Below are positions 1 through 8,665 of a DNA stretch of 64,000 bases, one piece after another. The position numbers and the translations under genes were made by a program. Numbering within the stretch: position 1 is the stretch's first letter; every line of letters starts with the position of its first letter. Source of the stretch: Brevibacillus sp051967035 (lineage in GTDB: Bacteria; Bacillota; Bacilli; Brevibacillales; Brevibacillaceae). Location of the stretch: NCBI RefSeq assembly GCF_051967035.1, contig NZ_JBQCKK010000009.1, positions 1-64,000 on the forward strand. Direction: 5' to 3'. A model generated the notes under the pieces. The model ran no database searches and was not told the DNA's origin. It saw only the letters and a program-made list of their open reading frames with translations.

Positions 1-1
1 G

Positions 2-336
2 AACTCGTCTGTAAATGACCGACGCTCACGTTTCCTCATGACAATCTCTCCGTTCTATTTCGATTTGCTTACAATCTACTAGACCTTAAGAGAATTGTCC
101 AATTCAGTGTAGCCGATCCAGTCCAGATCACAGGCGATAATATCATTCAAAAAAGTCGATACCCAGTACTGCCTAGTCAAACCCCAAGTGATGGTTGGGC
201 ACCAATTGAAGAATATTTACACACTATTATACAAGAGAACAAGAATGTAAAGATAATGTTCGAGCATAGGTCTTATTTGGTTTCTGATGAAGAACTTTGG
301 GAATGCTATAACTGGGTGAATACATTTTTTAAATAA
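2..336 (+). pseudogene. 3' remnant of a frameshifted gene, family not identified
   Basis: Frame 1 is open from base 19 to the TAA at 334-336 and reads like real protein (segments SRYPVLPSQTPSDGWAP and EELWECYNWVNTFFK), but a stop sits at 16-18 and there is no start codon. Frame 2 at bases 2-79 reads RRSRFLMTISPFYFDLL before a stop at 80-82, and this runs sensibly into the frame-1 residues LDLKRIVQF. I infer one frameshift between about 65 and 82, so the gene appears broken, although a sequencing error is possible. The 5' part lies outside the window. The acidic and aromatic tail loosely recalls TIM-barrel isomerase-type proteins, but I cannot name the family. Confidence 0.5.
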
Positions 337-766
337 ATTTTGAAACAATCAATTTTACTGTATAAGCGAATACTGTCACATCAAAAGGTTGTCTATTATA
401 CGCCCCCACACATGTGGAGTGTGTTGCTTATTTGGTATATAAGGGTTTGTGATATTTGGGAATTATGCTTGGAGACGGATTTGGTGCAAAAGAAGCACAA
501 TAAAACGGCACATGAACGGGTGTGTCGTTTTTATTTTTCTGTTGGTTACCTGATAGAGAGTATGTGCTCGAACTTGTATAGCGAAAACAACAAATTGTCC
601 CCAAACCCTAAATCTGTATAATTCAAAGTGATCTTTAAATGGCAGCAGCAATAGTTGCAGGAGCATTAGGATATGAACTCTGGTCTTTGCGAAGTGGAAA
701 GTGGCTTGACTTTATTTTGGCGATATAAAGGAACGACAAGCGGTTCCGGAAAATGAAGGAGGAAAT
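337..766. other. Gene-poor stretch
   Basis: Apart from the terminator at 502-540, I see no convincing gene. A 29-codon ORF at 639-728 (MAAAIVAGALGYELWSLRSG...) has no good ribosome site and looks like debris. The base composition is AT-richer than the window average, like the broken gene to its left. Confidence 0.45.
502..540 (+). terminator. Rho-independent terminator
   Basis: An 11-bp stem (AAAACGGCACA at 502-512 against TGTGTCGTTTT at 521-531, one G-T pair) closes an 8-base loop and is followed by TATTTTTCT. It would end transcription coming from the broken gene upstream. Confidence 0.7.
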
Positions 767-946
767 ATGAAAGATACGCTTAGGCTTACCCGAGAGCTAA
801 AATTAAGAGATATAGAATTTTTTCTAATTAGAAGGGGATATAACGGCGAGAAGGTTTGTCACATGCTCTTACTCGATTTTAGGCGGCCAAGTGTTTTGCA
901 AGATTTTCCGTTTTTGATTGGAATTGAAGATGAAAAATCAGCATGA
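767..946 (+). CDS. Hypothetical 59-residue protein
   Basis: ATG at 767 is preceded by a strong ribosome site (GAAGGAGGA at 755-763), and the frame runs to TGA at 944-946. The product is charged, begins MKDTLRLTRELKLRD and ends LIGIEDEKSA, with no membrane segment or motif that I recognise. It is AT-rich and belongs to the degraded stretch at the left edge of the window. The well-spaced ribosome site is the main reason to think it is translated. Confidence 0.45.
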   Translation: MKDTLRLTRELKLRDIEFFLIRRGYNGEKVCHMLLLDFRRPSVLQDFPFLIGIEDEKSA

Positions 947-1014
947 ATAAGCTAGAGTTGGAGGCTGACCTTATCGGCTGTCGCTTGCGTCTTGCGTGCC
1001 TTTGAACCAACGCA

Positions 1015-1062
1015 AAAAAGGCCGCACCGCGCCAATTCATGGCGAACGATCACGGCCTTTTT
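1015..1062 (-). terminator. Terminator of the siderophore-binding gene
   Basis: AAAAAGGCCG (1015-1024) pairs with CGGCCTTTTT (1053-1062). Read on the minus strand, the hairpin is followed by a T run and lies just beyond the stop of the minus-strand lipoprotein gene. A 3-bp-richer inner pairing (GCGCC/GGCG) may strengthen it. Confidence 0.7.
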
Positions 1063-1081
1063 CCTGCTACCCCCACTTCCT

Positions 1082-2134
1082 TTATTGCTCCAACGCCTCA
1101 AGCACCGCCTTCACCCCATACGTATTCCCGATCGGGCCGTACCCGAGGGCGAGTTCGCCGTTGATTCCGTACACATGCTTGTTTTGAACGGCTTTTAGCT
1201 TGCTCCACACCGCTGTGTCGTCCCATTCATCGGTCAGGGCAGGGATGGTCTTGTCGCTGTAATTGAAATAGCCGAGGAACAAATAGTCGGGATTCAGCAC
1301 GCTCAAACCTTCGAGGGTGACTTGCGCCCCTTCCTGCATATCCAGATTGGCCGAAACTGGCGGCTTCAGACCCATGCCTTCGTAATAAGGCTTCAAGTAA
1401 TTCGTGCCCTGTAGCCAAACCGCTTTGTCGCGAACTTGCACGAAGGCCACCGTTCCGTCCAGGCCCACCAGCTTTTCCTTGGCGTTCTGCACCAGTACCT
1501 GGTAGTCCGCAATATAACGCTTCGCTGTTTCTTCCTGCCCCAAAATTTCACCGAACTTGGTGACAAGCGACTGCCAGTCCGACCAGACGTTGATCGCCTG
1601 CTCGTCGATCACGATGGTTTGCGCGATTTGCGGCAGGGAGGCCAAAATCTCCTTGTTGACGGCATTTCCGGCGATAATCAGATCGGGATCGTAGGCGATT
1701 AGTGCTTCCATGTTCACCTGGGTATTTTCTCCGACGATCTTCAGCTCTTGCAGCTTGTCGACATACGGCTTGTAGCTGTCCGAATGCAGCACGGACTGTT
1801 TTTCGGTAAACGGCAGCGCGAGCGCGACCGACGGCACGTCGAACAGCAGCAAGGAATCCGCATACCCCCAATGGACGACGGCAACCTTTTTCGGCTGCTT
1901 TTCAATCGTCACGTCTCCGTTCGCGTCCTTGATCGTACGGGGGAAGGCAGCGGACTCCGGGGATGTCGAGCCAGACGTCGCTGCCGGGGCTTGCTGCTCC
2001 TGGGACGGGCTTGTTTTCGCACGCTGATTGCCGCCCGATGCGTTTTGATTCGGGCTATTCGCGCCGGAACATCCCCCAAGCAGCAAAATGAAGCAGAACA
2101 AACCTACCAACATAGCCCATGACTTGATTCGCAT
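1082..2134 (-). CDS. Iron-siderophore ABC transporter substrate-binding lipoprotein
   Basis: A 350-residue protein with an N-terminal lipoprotein signal: a basic start, a hydrophobic stretch, then LLGGC with Cys22 as the lipid anchor. A low-complexity Gln/Ser/Ala linker leads into a mature domain typical of the FecB/FhuD class III binding proteins (residues ~65-350, with the segments VAVVHWGYADSLLLFDVPSVAL and LIAYDPDLIIAGNAVNKEIL). Such proteins sit on the outer face of the membrane and deliver ferric siderophores to a permease. A Fur box lies 36 bp upstream of the start, so iron repression is expected. No permease or ATPase adjoins it; the AraC gene upstream is the likely activator. The siderophore cannot be read from the sequence. 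Confidence 0.9.
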   Translation of the reverse strand: MRIKSWAMLVGLFCFILLLGGCSGANSPNQNASGGNQRAKTSPSQEQQAPAATSGSTSPESAAFPRTIKDANGDVTIEKQPKKVAVVHWGYADSLLLFDVPSVALALPFTEKQSVLHSDSYKPYVDKLQELKIVGENTQVNMEALIAYDPDLIIAGNAVNKEILASLPQIAQTIVIDEQAINVWSDWQSLVTKFGEILGQEETAKRYIADYQVLVQNAKEKLVGLDGTVAFVQVRDKAVWLQGTNYLKPYYEGMGLKPPVSANLDMQEGAQVTLEGLSVLNPDYLFLGYFNYSDKTIPALTDEWDDTAVWSKLKAVQNKHVYGINGELALGYGPIGNTYGVKAVLEALEQ

Positions 2135-2169
2135 TCCTTGTCAGGCATCCTTTCTGTACATTCGTATTT

Positions 2170-2188
2170 GATAATGATTCTCATTAAC
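2170..2188 (-). promoter_or_regulatory. Fur box
   Basis: GATAATGATTCTCATTAAC matches the 19-bp Fur consensus (GATAATGATTATCATTATC) at nearly every position. It lies just upstream of the minus-strand binding-protein gene. Confidence 0.85.
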
Positions 2189-2241
2189 ATATATGAATGT
2201 ACCACGTTCCTTGCCCCATGAAAATGGAGGAATTCCCGACT

Positions 2242-3078
2242 TTACGATGGACGATTTCTTCTGAGGTACAGCCCTATGCGGCCTGGCGAAACGCCTTTGT
2301 GCTTCTTGAACAGCCTGCTGAAATAGTAGGCGTCCAGATAGCCAACGCTTTTGGCGACGGCGGATACGGAAAATTGTCCCGTCAATAGCAGCTCGTGCGC
2401 CCGGTTCATCCGGTACTGGATCAAATAGTCAATCGGGCCAATTCCCACGTACTTGTGAAACAGGTAGGAAAAGTATTTCGCCTTCATGCCGTAGCGGTTG
2501 GCCAGATGGCCGAGTGAAAGCGGCTGCGCATAATGCTCCTGAATGTATAAAATCGCTTCGTCGATCAGCGTATGGCTGTCTTTGTTTTGATGAAGGCGTT
2601 CGGCTTGCAGCACCTTGTTCAGCAAGTGGTAGAACAGTGCTTTTTTACCTAGCAGCCCCATGCTGTCCGGGGCAGAAGCTGTCTTCAGCAGTTGCTCCAG
2701 CAGTTGATGCAGCTCCGGGTCAAGCGGGGCATGGAGCAAGGACACGTCTGTCAATCGCCGCGTATCTTCCCCATGCGGACTGACGGGCAAGTAGTGCACG
2801 AGGCAGTATTCGAATCCGTCCGGGGCGGTCTGAATTTCCAGCCGCTTGTTCAGCCCGCCGAGCAGCACCTTGCCCGGCTCCAGCGTGTAGCGTTCGGTTT
2901 CATCGAAGCGAAATTCGGCCTGTCCCCGCAAGCAGACGATGACAGCGCACTTGGTTGTCGGCTGGTTGACATGGCCGTCGTAGATCATCCCGCCCTGAAG
3001 TTTCGTCCGGTAGACGCCGTGCACCTCCAAGGGAACTTTTGCGAGATCTTGCGCCAGTTCTTCGTAGAAATTCGCCAT
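2242..3078 (-). CDS. AraC-family transcriptional regulator
   Basis: The N-terminal half (to about residue 165) is a cupin-like sensor domain. The C-terminal ~100 residues carry two helix-turn-helix units of the AraC/XylS type (LGHLANRYGMKAKYFSYLFHK, then the signature FSVSAVAKSVGYLDAYYFSRLF). I place the start at 3078 (MANFYEEL) because GGTGGTGA lies 8 bases before it; an in-frame ATG at 3096 would add six residues. It is in the same orientation as, and 107 bp upstream of, the Fur-controlled siderophore-binding gene, so it probably activates that gene in response to a ligand. That role is inferred from position only. Confidence 0.88.
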   Translation of the reverse strand: MANFYEELAQDLAKVPLEVHGVYRTKLQGGMIYDGHVNQPTTKCAVIVCLRGQAEFRFDETERYTLEPGKVLLGGLNKRLEIQTAPDGFEYCLVHYLPVSPHGEDTRRLTDVSLLHAPLDPELHQLLEQLLKTASAPDSMGLLGKKALFYHLLNKVLQAERLHQNKDSHTLIDEAILYIQEHYAQPLSLGHLANRYGMKAKYFSYLFHKYVGIGPIDYLIQYRMNRAHELLLTGQFSVSAVAKSVGYLDAYYFSRLFKKHKGVSPGRIGLYLRRNRPS

Positions 3079-3506
3079 GCCATCATTCACCACCATTCTT
3101 CAACGCGATCGGCCTTGTACCGTCGCTTTCCAATATACATTTTCGCAAGTCGGGCGTAAAGCAAGCTCAGTACGCATTATCCCTGTTTGTCTGCAAGGCA
3201 ACAGCGAGCTTGTCTCTGATTGAAAAGCTCCTCTGTTTGGTTTGTCGCTCGGAGTTAAAAAAGCAAATGCCCAGTTGCAGGAAGCAAGGATGTACACAGG
3301 GAGTTGGGGTGACACTGCCGCCTTTCCTTTCGCAGAACCGTGTCGGACTCCTCCTCCGGAATGGATTCGGATTGTGAGAACCTGTTACACCATTTTCCAA
3401 ATATGTTCTATGATTAATGTTGAGATCGTTCTATAAAAACAAGCAACTAGGACAGGATACGTTCCAGTATGGATACTCGCTGAATGCTAAAGAGGAGGCG
3501 GTACTC
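3079..3506. other. Intergenic region between the AraC gene and cas3
   Basis: No gene supported. Several short overlapping ORFs on both strands have no ribosome sites and no protein-like composition. The right end should hold the cas promoter. The frame of cas3 is open upstream to 3417, but the ribosome site at 3491-3498 places the start at 3507. Confidence 0.5.
3385..3414 (+). promoter_or_regulatory. Possible cas operon promoter
   Basis: A good -10 element TATGAT (3409-3414) lies 18 bases after TTACAC (3385-3390), a poor -35 match. It is the only -10-like sequence close to the cas3 ribosome site, so this is a weak call. Confidence 0.3.
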
Positions 3507-5930
3507 ATGAATTTTATCGCGCATATTCGTGAAAGCGACAAACAGATACAAACTGTCGCGGAGCATTTGCTGGGAGTAAGAGCATTGGCGGAATCGATCG
3601 GCGAGAAGATAGGCGTCAAGCATATCGCGGGTCTGGCGGGCATGCTCCATGACATGGGAAAGTACACCGAGGAGTTTAAAGACTACATCATCAAAGCCGT
3701 GGAAAATCCCGGAGAAGCGCCAAAAAGAGGGAGTGTCGATCATTCGACTGCAGGGGGCAAACTATTATACCAAAAATTTCATACCGGGAATCCTTCCCGG
3801 GGAAGCTGGATTTTAGCTGAGGTTGTCGGGAATGCGATCATTTCGCACCACTCCTACCTCCATGACTTTTTAAATGCGGATTTGGATTCTCCTTACTTGC
3901 ATCGTGTCCGGGATAAACCGTTGAAGGATTACGACAAGTCGATGCAGCGTTTTTTTGACGAAGTAATCAGCGAGCAAGCGTTTCATTACTATGTGTTACG
4001 TGCAATCGATGAATTGGAAGCCTATCTCAGCAAACCTTCAGTAGAGACTAGCGAAAGCAAATTGATGTTTCTGACCAAGTTTGTGTTCAGCGCACTACTT
4101 GATGCAGATCGTACAAACACCAGGTTGTTTGAGGAAAACAAGCACGAGGAATCCAGTCCACGTCACCAAGACCTGTTTCGTACATACTATGAGCGGCTGA
4201 TGCAAAAGCTTCATTCTTACCAAGAGAAAGAAGATGCCAAAACACGGATCAACGAGCTGAGAGGTGAATTGTCAGACCAGTGTGACAAATTTGCGGAGAA
4301 GCCGTCCGGTATTTATACGTTGTCCATTCCGACGGGCGGGGGAAAGACTCTGGCAAGTTTGCGGTATGCGCTCAAGCATGCCATTCGCGAGAACAAACAG
4401 CACATCATATATGTAGTCCCGTTTACAACGATTATCGAACAGAACGCAGAGGAAGTTCGTAAAATTCTCATGGACGACGAGCATATCCTGGAGCATCATT
4501 CCAACGTCATAGACGACTTGGGCGATGATGATGAGGCCGAGGATGGCATGATGAATACACGGCAAAAATGGAAGCTGGCCAAGGATAACTGGGATTCGCC
4601 GATTATTTTTACAACGATGGTTCAGTTTCTGAATGTGTTCTATGCCAGGGGAAGCCGAAATATACGAAGGCTACACAACTTATGCGAGTCCGTCATTATT
4701 TTTGACGAAGTACAGAAAGTTCCGGTTTCATGTGTATCGTTGTTTAATCATGCACTGAACTTTTTGAGATCGCATGGTCATTCCAGCCTGATTCTTTGCA
4801 CGGCTACCCAGCCGGCCCTTGATTTTGTAGAGCGCCGTCTGGAAATCAGCGCTGACACTGAAATGATTCAAAACGTGGATCACGTCATTGAAGCTTTCAA
4901 ACGGGTGGAAATTGTCGATAAAGCAACGGATGAAACGTTTGACACGGACAAGCTGGCTGATTTTATTACCGAGAAAATAGAAGAGGTCCAAAGTATGTTG
5001 GTTGTTCTCAATACAAAAACGGTTGTGAAGAGATTGTATCGTCAATTGGAGACGCTCGATATTCCGCTCTATCACCTGAGTACGTCGATGTGTGCGGCGC
5101 ATCGAAACCACATACTTGGACAAGTGCGGGAGCATTTGCAGCGTGAGGAGAAAGTGATATGCGTGAGTACGCAGTTAATTGAAGCGGGAGTGGATGTCAG
5201 TTTTGATTGTGTGATTCGCTCGCTGGCCGGACTGGATTCGATCGCACAGGCTGCCGGCAGATGCAATCGCCACGGAAAGAAGGAAAGGCAGCAGGTGTAT
5301 GTGATCGATCATGCAGAGGAGAATTTGAAGCATTTGCAGGAAATCAAGGCAGGCAAAAACCTGGCGAAACGAATGCTTCTCGACCTCAAAGCAGATCCCA
5401 GCCTGCATGGCGGCAATCTCTTGTCCGTTCAGGCGATGGACAAGTATTTTCAAGAGTTTTATACGGAGTTTGCTTCCCGTTTAGACTATTTTATTCGCGG
5501 GCTGGAGAAGCACATGACAGAGTTGTTGATGGCAAACAGGAACAGCAGCTCCTATAACCTCGAGTACACACAATCCAAAAGGGAGAGTTTGCCGCTATTT
5601 ATCGTGAACAGCTACAGGACGGCAGCCGATTTCTTTCGGGTGATCGATGACCAGACAACAACCGTTCTTGTTCCGTACGGAGAGGAAGGAAAAGAGATGA
5701 TTGCACGACTAAATGGCGATGAAACGATTGAGAACCTGTCCAGACTGCTGCGAAAGGCACAACAGTATTCGATCAGCCTGTTTTCGTATGAACGAGAGCA
5801 ACTGGTCAAGAATGATGGGCTGGTAAGCTTGCTGGACGGAAAAATTTTGGCGTTGAAGGAATCAGCCTACAACGGGGAGTATGGTCTGGATGTCGAGAAT
5901 GACAGCCAGTTTGAAATGAGTATGTTTTGA
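3507..5930 (+). CDS. cas3: CRISPR-associated helicase/nuclease Cas3 (type I-C)
   Basis: 807 residues. Cas3 is recruited by Cascade after target recognition, then nicks, unwinds and degrades the DNA. The N-terminal HD nuclease shows HD at about residues 48-49 (GMLHDMGKY) and a later SHHSY. The superfamily 2 helicase has Walker A IPTGGGKT near residue 275, the DEVQ-variant box FDEVQKV near 400, LCTATQPA (motif III) and a motif V/VI block with AGVDVSFDCVIRS and QAAGRCNRHG. The start is chosen at 3507, 8 bases after AGAGGAGG; an upstream frame extension to 3417 lacks a ribosome site. HD and helicase are in one chain, as usual for I-C. First gene of the cas operon, with nothing visibly damaged. 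Confidence 0.96.
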   Translation: MNFIAHIRESDKQIQTVAEHLLGVRALAESIGEKIGVKHIAGLAGMLHDMGKYTEEFKDYIIKAVENPGEAPKRGSVDHSTAGGKLLYQKFHTGNPSRGSWILAEVVGNAIISHHSYLHDFLNADLDSPYLHRVRDKPLKDYDKSMQRFFDEVISEQAFHYYVLRAIDELEAYLSKPSVETSESKLMFLTKFVFSALLDADRTNTRLFEENKHEESSPRHQDLFRTYYERLMQKLHSYQEKEDAKTRINELRGELSDQCDKFAEKPSGIYTLSIPTGGGKTLASLRYALKHAIRENKQHIIYVVPFTTIIEQNAEEVRKILMDDEHILEHHSNVIDDLGDDDEAEDGMMNTRQKWKLAKDNWDSPIIFTTMVQFLNVFYARGSRNIRRLHNLCESVIIFDEVQKVPVSCVSLFNHALNFLRSHGHSSLILCTATQPALDFVERRLEISADTEMIQNVDHVIEAFKRVEIVDKATDETFDTDKLADFITEKIEEVQSMLVVLNTKTVVKRLYRQLETLDIPLYHLSTSMCAAHRNHILGQVREHLQREEKVICVSTQLIEAGVDVSFDCVIRSLAGLDSIAQAAGRCNRHGKKERQQVYVIDHAEENLKHLQEIKAGKNLAKRMLLDLKADPSLHGGNLLSVQAMDKYFQEFYTEFASRLDYFIRGLEKHMTELLMANRNSSSYNLEYTQSKRESLPLFIVNSYRTAADFFRVIDDQTTTVLVPYGEEGKEMIARLNGDETIENLSRLLRKAQQYSISLFSYEREQLVKNDGLVSLLDGKILALKESAYNGEYGLDVENDSQFEMSMF

Positions 5931-6023
5931 ATGTTTGGATAATTGATAACACCCATTATTTCTAATCAATTACAAAAATGGTATGATTGAACTATTGAGT
6001 CGGATGAGAAAGGAGGTAATGCT

Positions 6024-6743
6024 ATGCGGAACGCGATCGAATTCGAGGTTTTTGGTCAGTATGCCTTATTTACAGACCCGTTAACAAAACTTGGCGGAGA
6101 AAAGCTGTCCTACCAAGTGCCTACTTACCAGGCCCTAAAGGGCGTAGTCGAGTCCATTTACTGGAAGCCTACTTTGGTGATGATTGTAGATGAAGTGCGG
6201 ATTATGAACCCGATTCGCATGGAGTCCAAAGGCGTTCGTCCGATTGAATACGGCGGAGGGAACACGCTTGCCAACTATACGTACTTGCGAGATGTGCGCT
6301 ACCAGGTTCGGGCCCATTTCGAGTTCAATCTGAACCGCCCGGAACTGGAGTATGATCGCAACGAGCATAAGCATCACAATATTTTGAAACGCTCGCTTCG
6401 GGCAGGAGGGCGAAGAGACATTTTCCTTGGCACGCGGGAATGTCAGGCATATGTCGAGCCATGCGTGTTTGGCGAGGGCGACGGATTCTATGACAACAAC
6501 GGGGAGATTCATCTGGGAACGATGGTGCATGGCATCAATTACCCGGACGAAACCGGACGGAATCAGATGGAAGTTCGCCTGTGGAATCCTGTCATGAAGA
6601 ACGGGATTATCCGCTTTCCTCGACCAGAGGAGTGTACGCAAATTCGGCCGATTGCCCGCATGGAGCCCAAGCATTTCGACCGCACGAATCTACTCTCCGT
6701 GGATGATCTGTTTGCCGAGCTGGAAGAGGTGGATAATCGATGA
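6024..6743 (+). CDS. cas5c: Cas5c (Cas5d) crRNA-processing endoribonuclease and Cascade subunit
   Basis: 239 residues, normal for the family. In type I-C systems Cas5 replaces Cas6: it cuts the pre-crRNA in the repeat and then caps the 5' handle inside Cascade. The catalytic triad known from Bacillus halodurans Cas5d (Tyr46, Lys116, His117) is present at exactly the same positions here (SIYWKP with Tyr46; EHKHHN with Lys116 and His117), so processing activity is expected. A strong ribosome site (AAAGGAGG, 6009-6016) precedes the ATG, and the gene overlaps cas8c by four bases (ATGA). No cas6 gene is present, which fits. Confidence 0.95.
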   Translation: MRNAIEFEVFGQYALFTDPLTKLGGEKLSYQVPTYQALKGVVESIYWKPTLVMIVDEVRIMNPIRMESKGVRPIEYGGGNTLANYTYLRDVRYQVRAHFEFNLNRPELEYDRNEHKHHNILKRSLRAGGRRDIFLGTRECQAYVEPCVFGEGDGFYDNNGEIHLGTMVHGINYPDETGRNQMEVRLWNPVMKNGIIRFPRPEECTQIRPIARMEPKHFDRTNLLSVDDLFAELEEVDNR

Positions 6744-8650
6744 GCTGGCTTTTGAATTTGTACGAGACATACGAAGCGAATCGGGATGTTGTCGGCAAGA
6801 TCGAGAGGAAGTCTAACGATCGGGAGTACATGCTGTTGCCTGTTTCCCATACGACACAAAATGCCCATATCGAAGTGGATGTAACGGAAGACGGAGAATT
6901 TCATTTTGCGACAGTAGTGGATAAAAACGATATGAGTACAGTCATTCCATGTACAGAAGATTCCGCCAGTCGATCAGGCTCGAAAATCGCCCCGTATCCC
7001 TTGCATGACAAATTGAGCTACGTAGCGGGAGATTACAAGGCCTATGGTGGAGAAGTCCAAAAGGAAGAGGCTTTTCCCCACTATATCAAGCAATTGGAAG
7101 AGTGGGCAAGTTCGCCATACGCTGTCGACAAGGTGAAAAGCATCTACCGCTACTTGCGCAAAGGGCGGTTGATTCAAGATTTAGTCGCGCATGGGATTTT
7201 ATATGTAGACGAAGATCGTCGGCTTTTGAGCAAATGGGATAAACATGCCGAAGCGCGATACGGAGCCAAGCCGCCGATTTTTTCGGTAGTGGCTGGCGAG
7301 CAGACAAGCGCGTTTGTCAGATTTAATGTCTACTCGCCAACGAAGGTACTGACGAAGGTGTGGAACGATCAGGAAGTATATGATTCTTTCATTCAATTTT
7401 ACCGGAACAAGCTAGGTGGCGAAGATCTCTGCTATGTAACGGGCAGAGTGCTGCCTGCAACGGACAAACATGCCAACAAAATCAGAAATGCAGCAGACAA
7501 AGCCAAGCTGATTTCGGCGAATGACAATAGCGGCTTTACATTCAGAGGGCGGTTTGCGCAAAGCCATGAGGCGGCAAGCATCAGTTACGAGGTGTCCCAG
7601 AAAGCGCATAATGCACTGAAGTGGCTGATCCATCGTCAAGGGAAAATGATCGATCAGAGAGTGTTTCTTGTCTGGAGCAATACTGAACTCGATATTCCCG
7701 GTGTCACCGAAGATTTGTTTTCGATCGACCTTGCGCCGCCCCCCGTCCAAAACAAAATCGCCTATACCAATCGGGAATTGGCTGTAGAGGTAGCGAAAGC
7801 ACTAGACGGGTATCGCAACAAATTGTCAGGCTTGCGCGACAGAAAGGACAATGTGAATATTCTGGTTCTCGATTCGGCAACAACGGGGCGGATGGCGGTA
7901 TTGTATTACCGCAATATGGACAAAGAACAGTATTTCGACAAGCTGGTGAACTGGCATTCGACTTGCACATGGCTGCATACATACCGCAAAAATGACAACG
8001 GGGAATTTGTGCGATTTTTGGGAGCGCCAGCCTTGAAGGATATTGCTTTTGCCGCATACGGACCACGGGCAAGCGACAAAGTGGTCAAAGGGGTCATGGA
8101 GCGCATGTTGCCTTGTGTGCTGGATGGCCGGAACATTCCATTGGATATCGTAACGAGCTCTTGCCAGCGCGCAGCCAATCCCGTTTCTATGGAAAGGTGG
8201 GAGTGGGAGAAGACGTTGAGCATCGCGTGTGCCCTGGTTAACAAACAAGAAGAACAGGAGGGATTCAGAGTGGCGTTGGATGAAAGCATCAATGACCGGG
8301 ATTATTTGTTGGGGCGTCTGTTGGCCGTGGCTGATGTTTTGGAACGACGAGCGTTGGGGGCTGACGACCGCGCCAGTAATGCGGTTCGCTACATGAATGA
8401 GTTTGCAAGGCATCCGGAGCGAACCTGGCGGACGATTCAGGCGTGCTTGCAGCCTTATCAGGCAAGGCTGGGCAGACAAGCGTTTTATTTCAACCGTCTG
8501 ATTGACGAAATCGGATCGCGGATTCCCATTGAACAATTCAATAACAAACCATTGTCCGGCAAATTCTTGATAGGGTTCTACAGTCAAAGGCACGACCTGT
8601 ATACGAAAAAAAGCACGACCGATCCAGAGGAAATGGAAACTACTCATTAA
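6740..8650 (+). CDS. cas8c: Cas8c (Csd1) large subunit of type I-C Cascade
   Basis: 636 residues, within the usual Csd1 range. It is the large subunit that reads the PAM and helps open the target DNA. Family-like segments include MSWLLNLYETYEAN at the start, the conserved VVAGEQTSAFVRFNVYSPTK in the middle and RYMNEFARHPERTWRTIQACLQPY near the end. Start overlaps the stop of cas5c (ATGA), so the two are translationally coupled. In Cas8c genes an internal start commonly yields a small Cas11c-like subunit from the C-terminal part; I cannot fix such a start by eye, but no separate cas11 gene exists here. Confidence 0.94.
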   Translation: MSWLLNLYETYEANRDVVGKIERKSNDREYMLLPVSHTTQNAHIEVDVTEDGEFHFATVVDKNDMSTVIPCTEDSASRSGSKIAPYPLHDKLSYVAGDYKAYGGEVQKEEAFPHYIKQLEEWASSPYAVDKVKSIYRYLRKGRLIQDLVAHGILYVDEDRRLLSKWDKHAEARYGAKPPIFSVVAGEQTSAFVRFNVYSPTKVLTKVWNDQEVYDSFIQFYRNKLGGEDLCYVTGRVLPATDKHANKIRNAADKAKLISANDNSGFTFRGRFAQSHEAASISYEVSQKAHNALKWLIHRQGKMIDQRVFLVWSNTELDIPGVTEDLFSIDLAPPPVQNKIAYTNRELAVEVAKALDGYRNKLSGLRDRKDNVNILVLDSATTGRMAVLYYRNMDKEQYFDKLVNWHSTCTWLHTYRKNDNGEFVRFLGAPALKDIAFAAYGPRASDKVVKGVMERMLPCVLDGRNIPLDIVTSSCQRAANPVSMERWEWEKTLSIACALVNKQEEQEGFRVALDESINDRDYLLGRLLAVADVLERRALGADDRASNAVRYMNEFARHPERTWRTIQACLQPYQARLGRQAFYFNRLIDEIGSRIPIEQFNNKPLSGKFLIGFYSQRHDLYTKKSTTDPEEMETTH

Positions 8651-8665
8651 AAAGGAGAGAATCAT

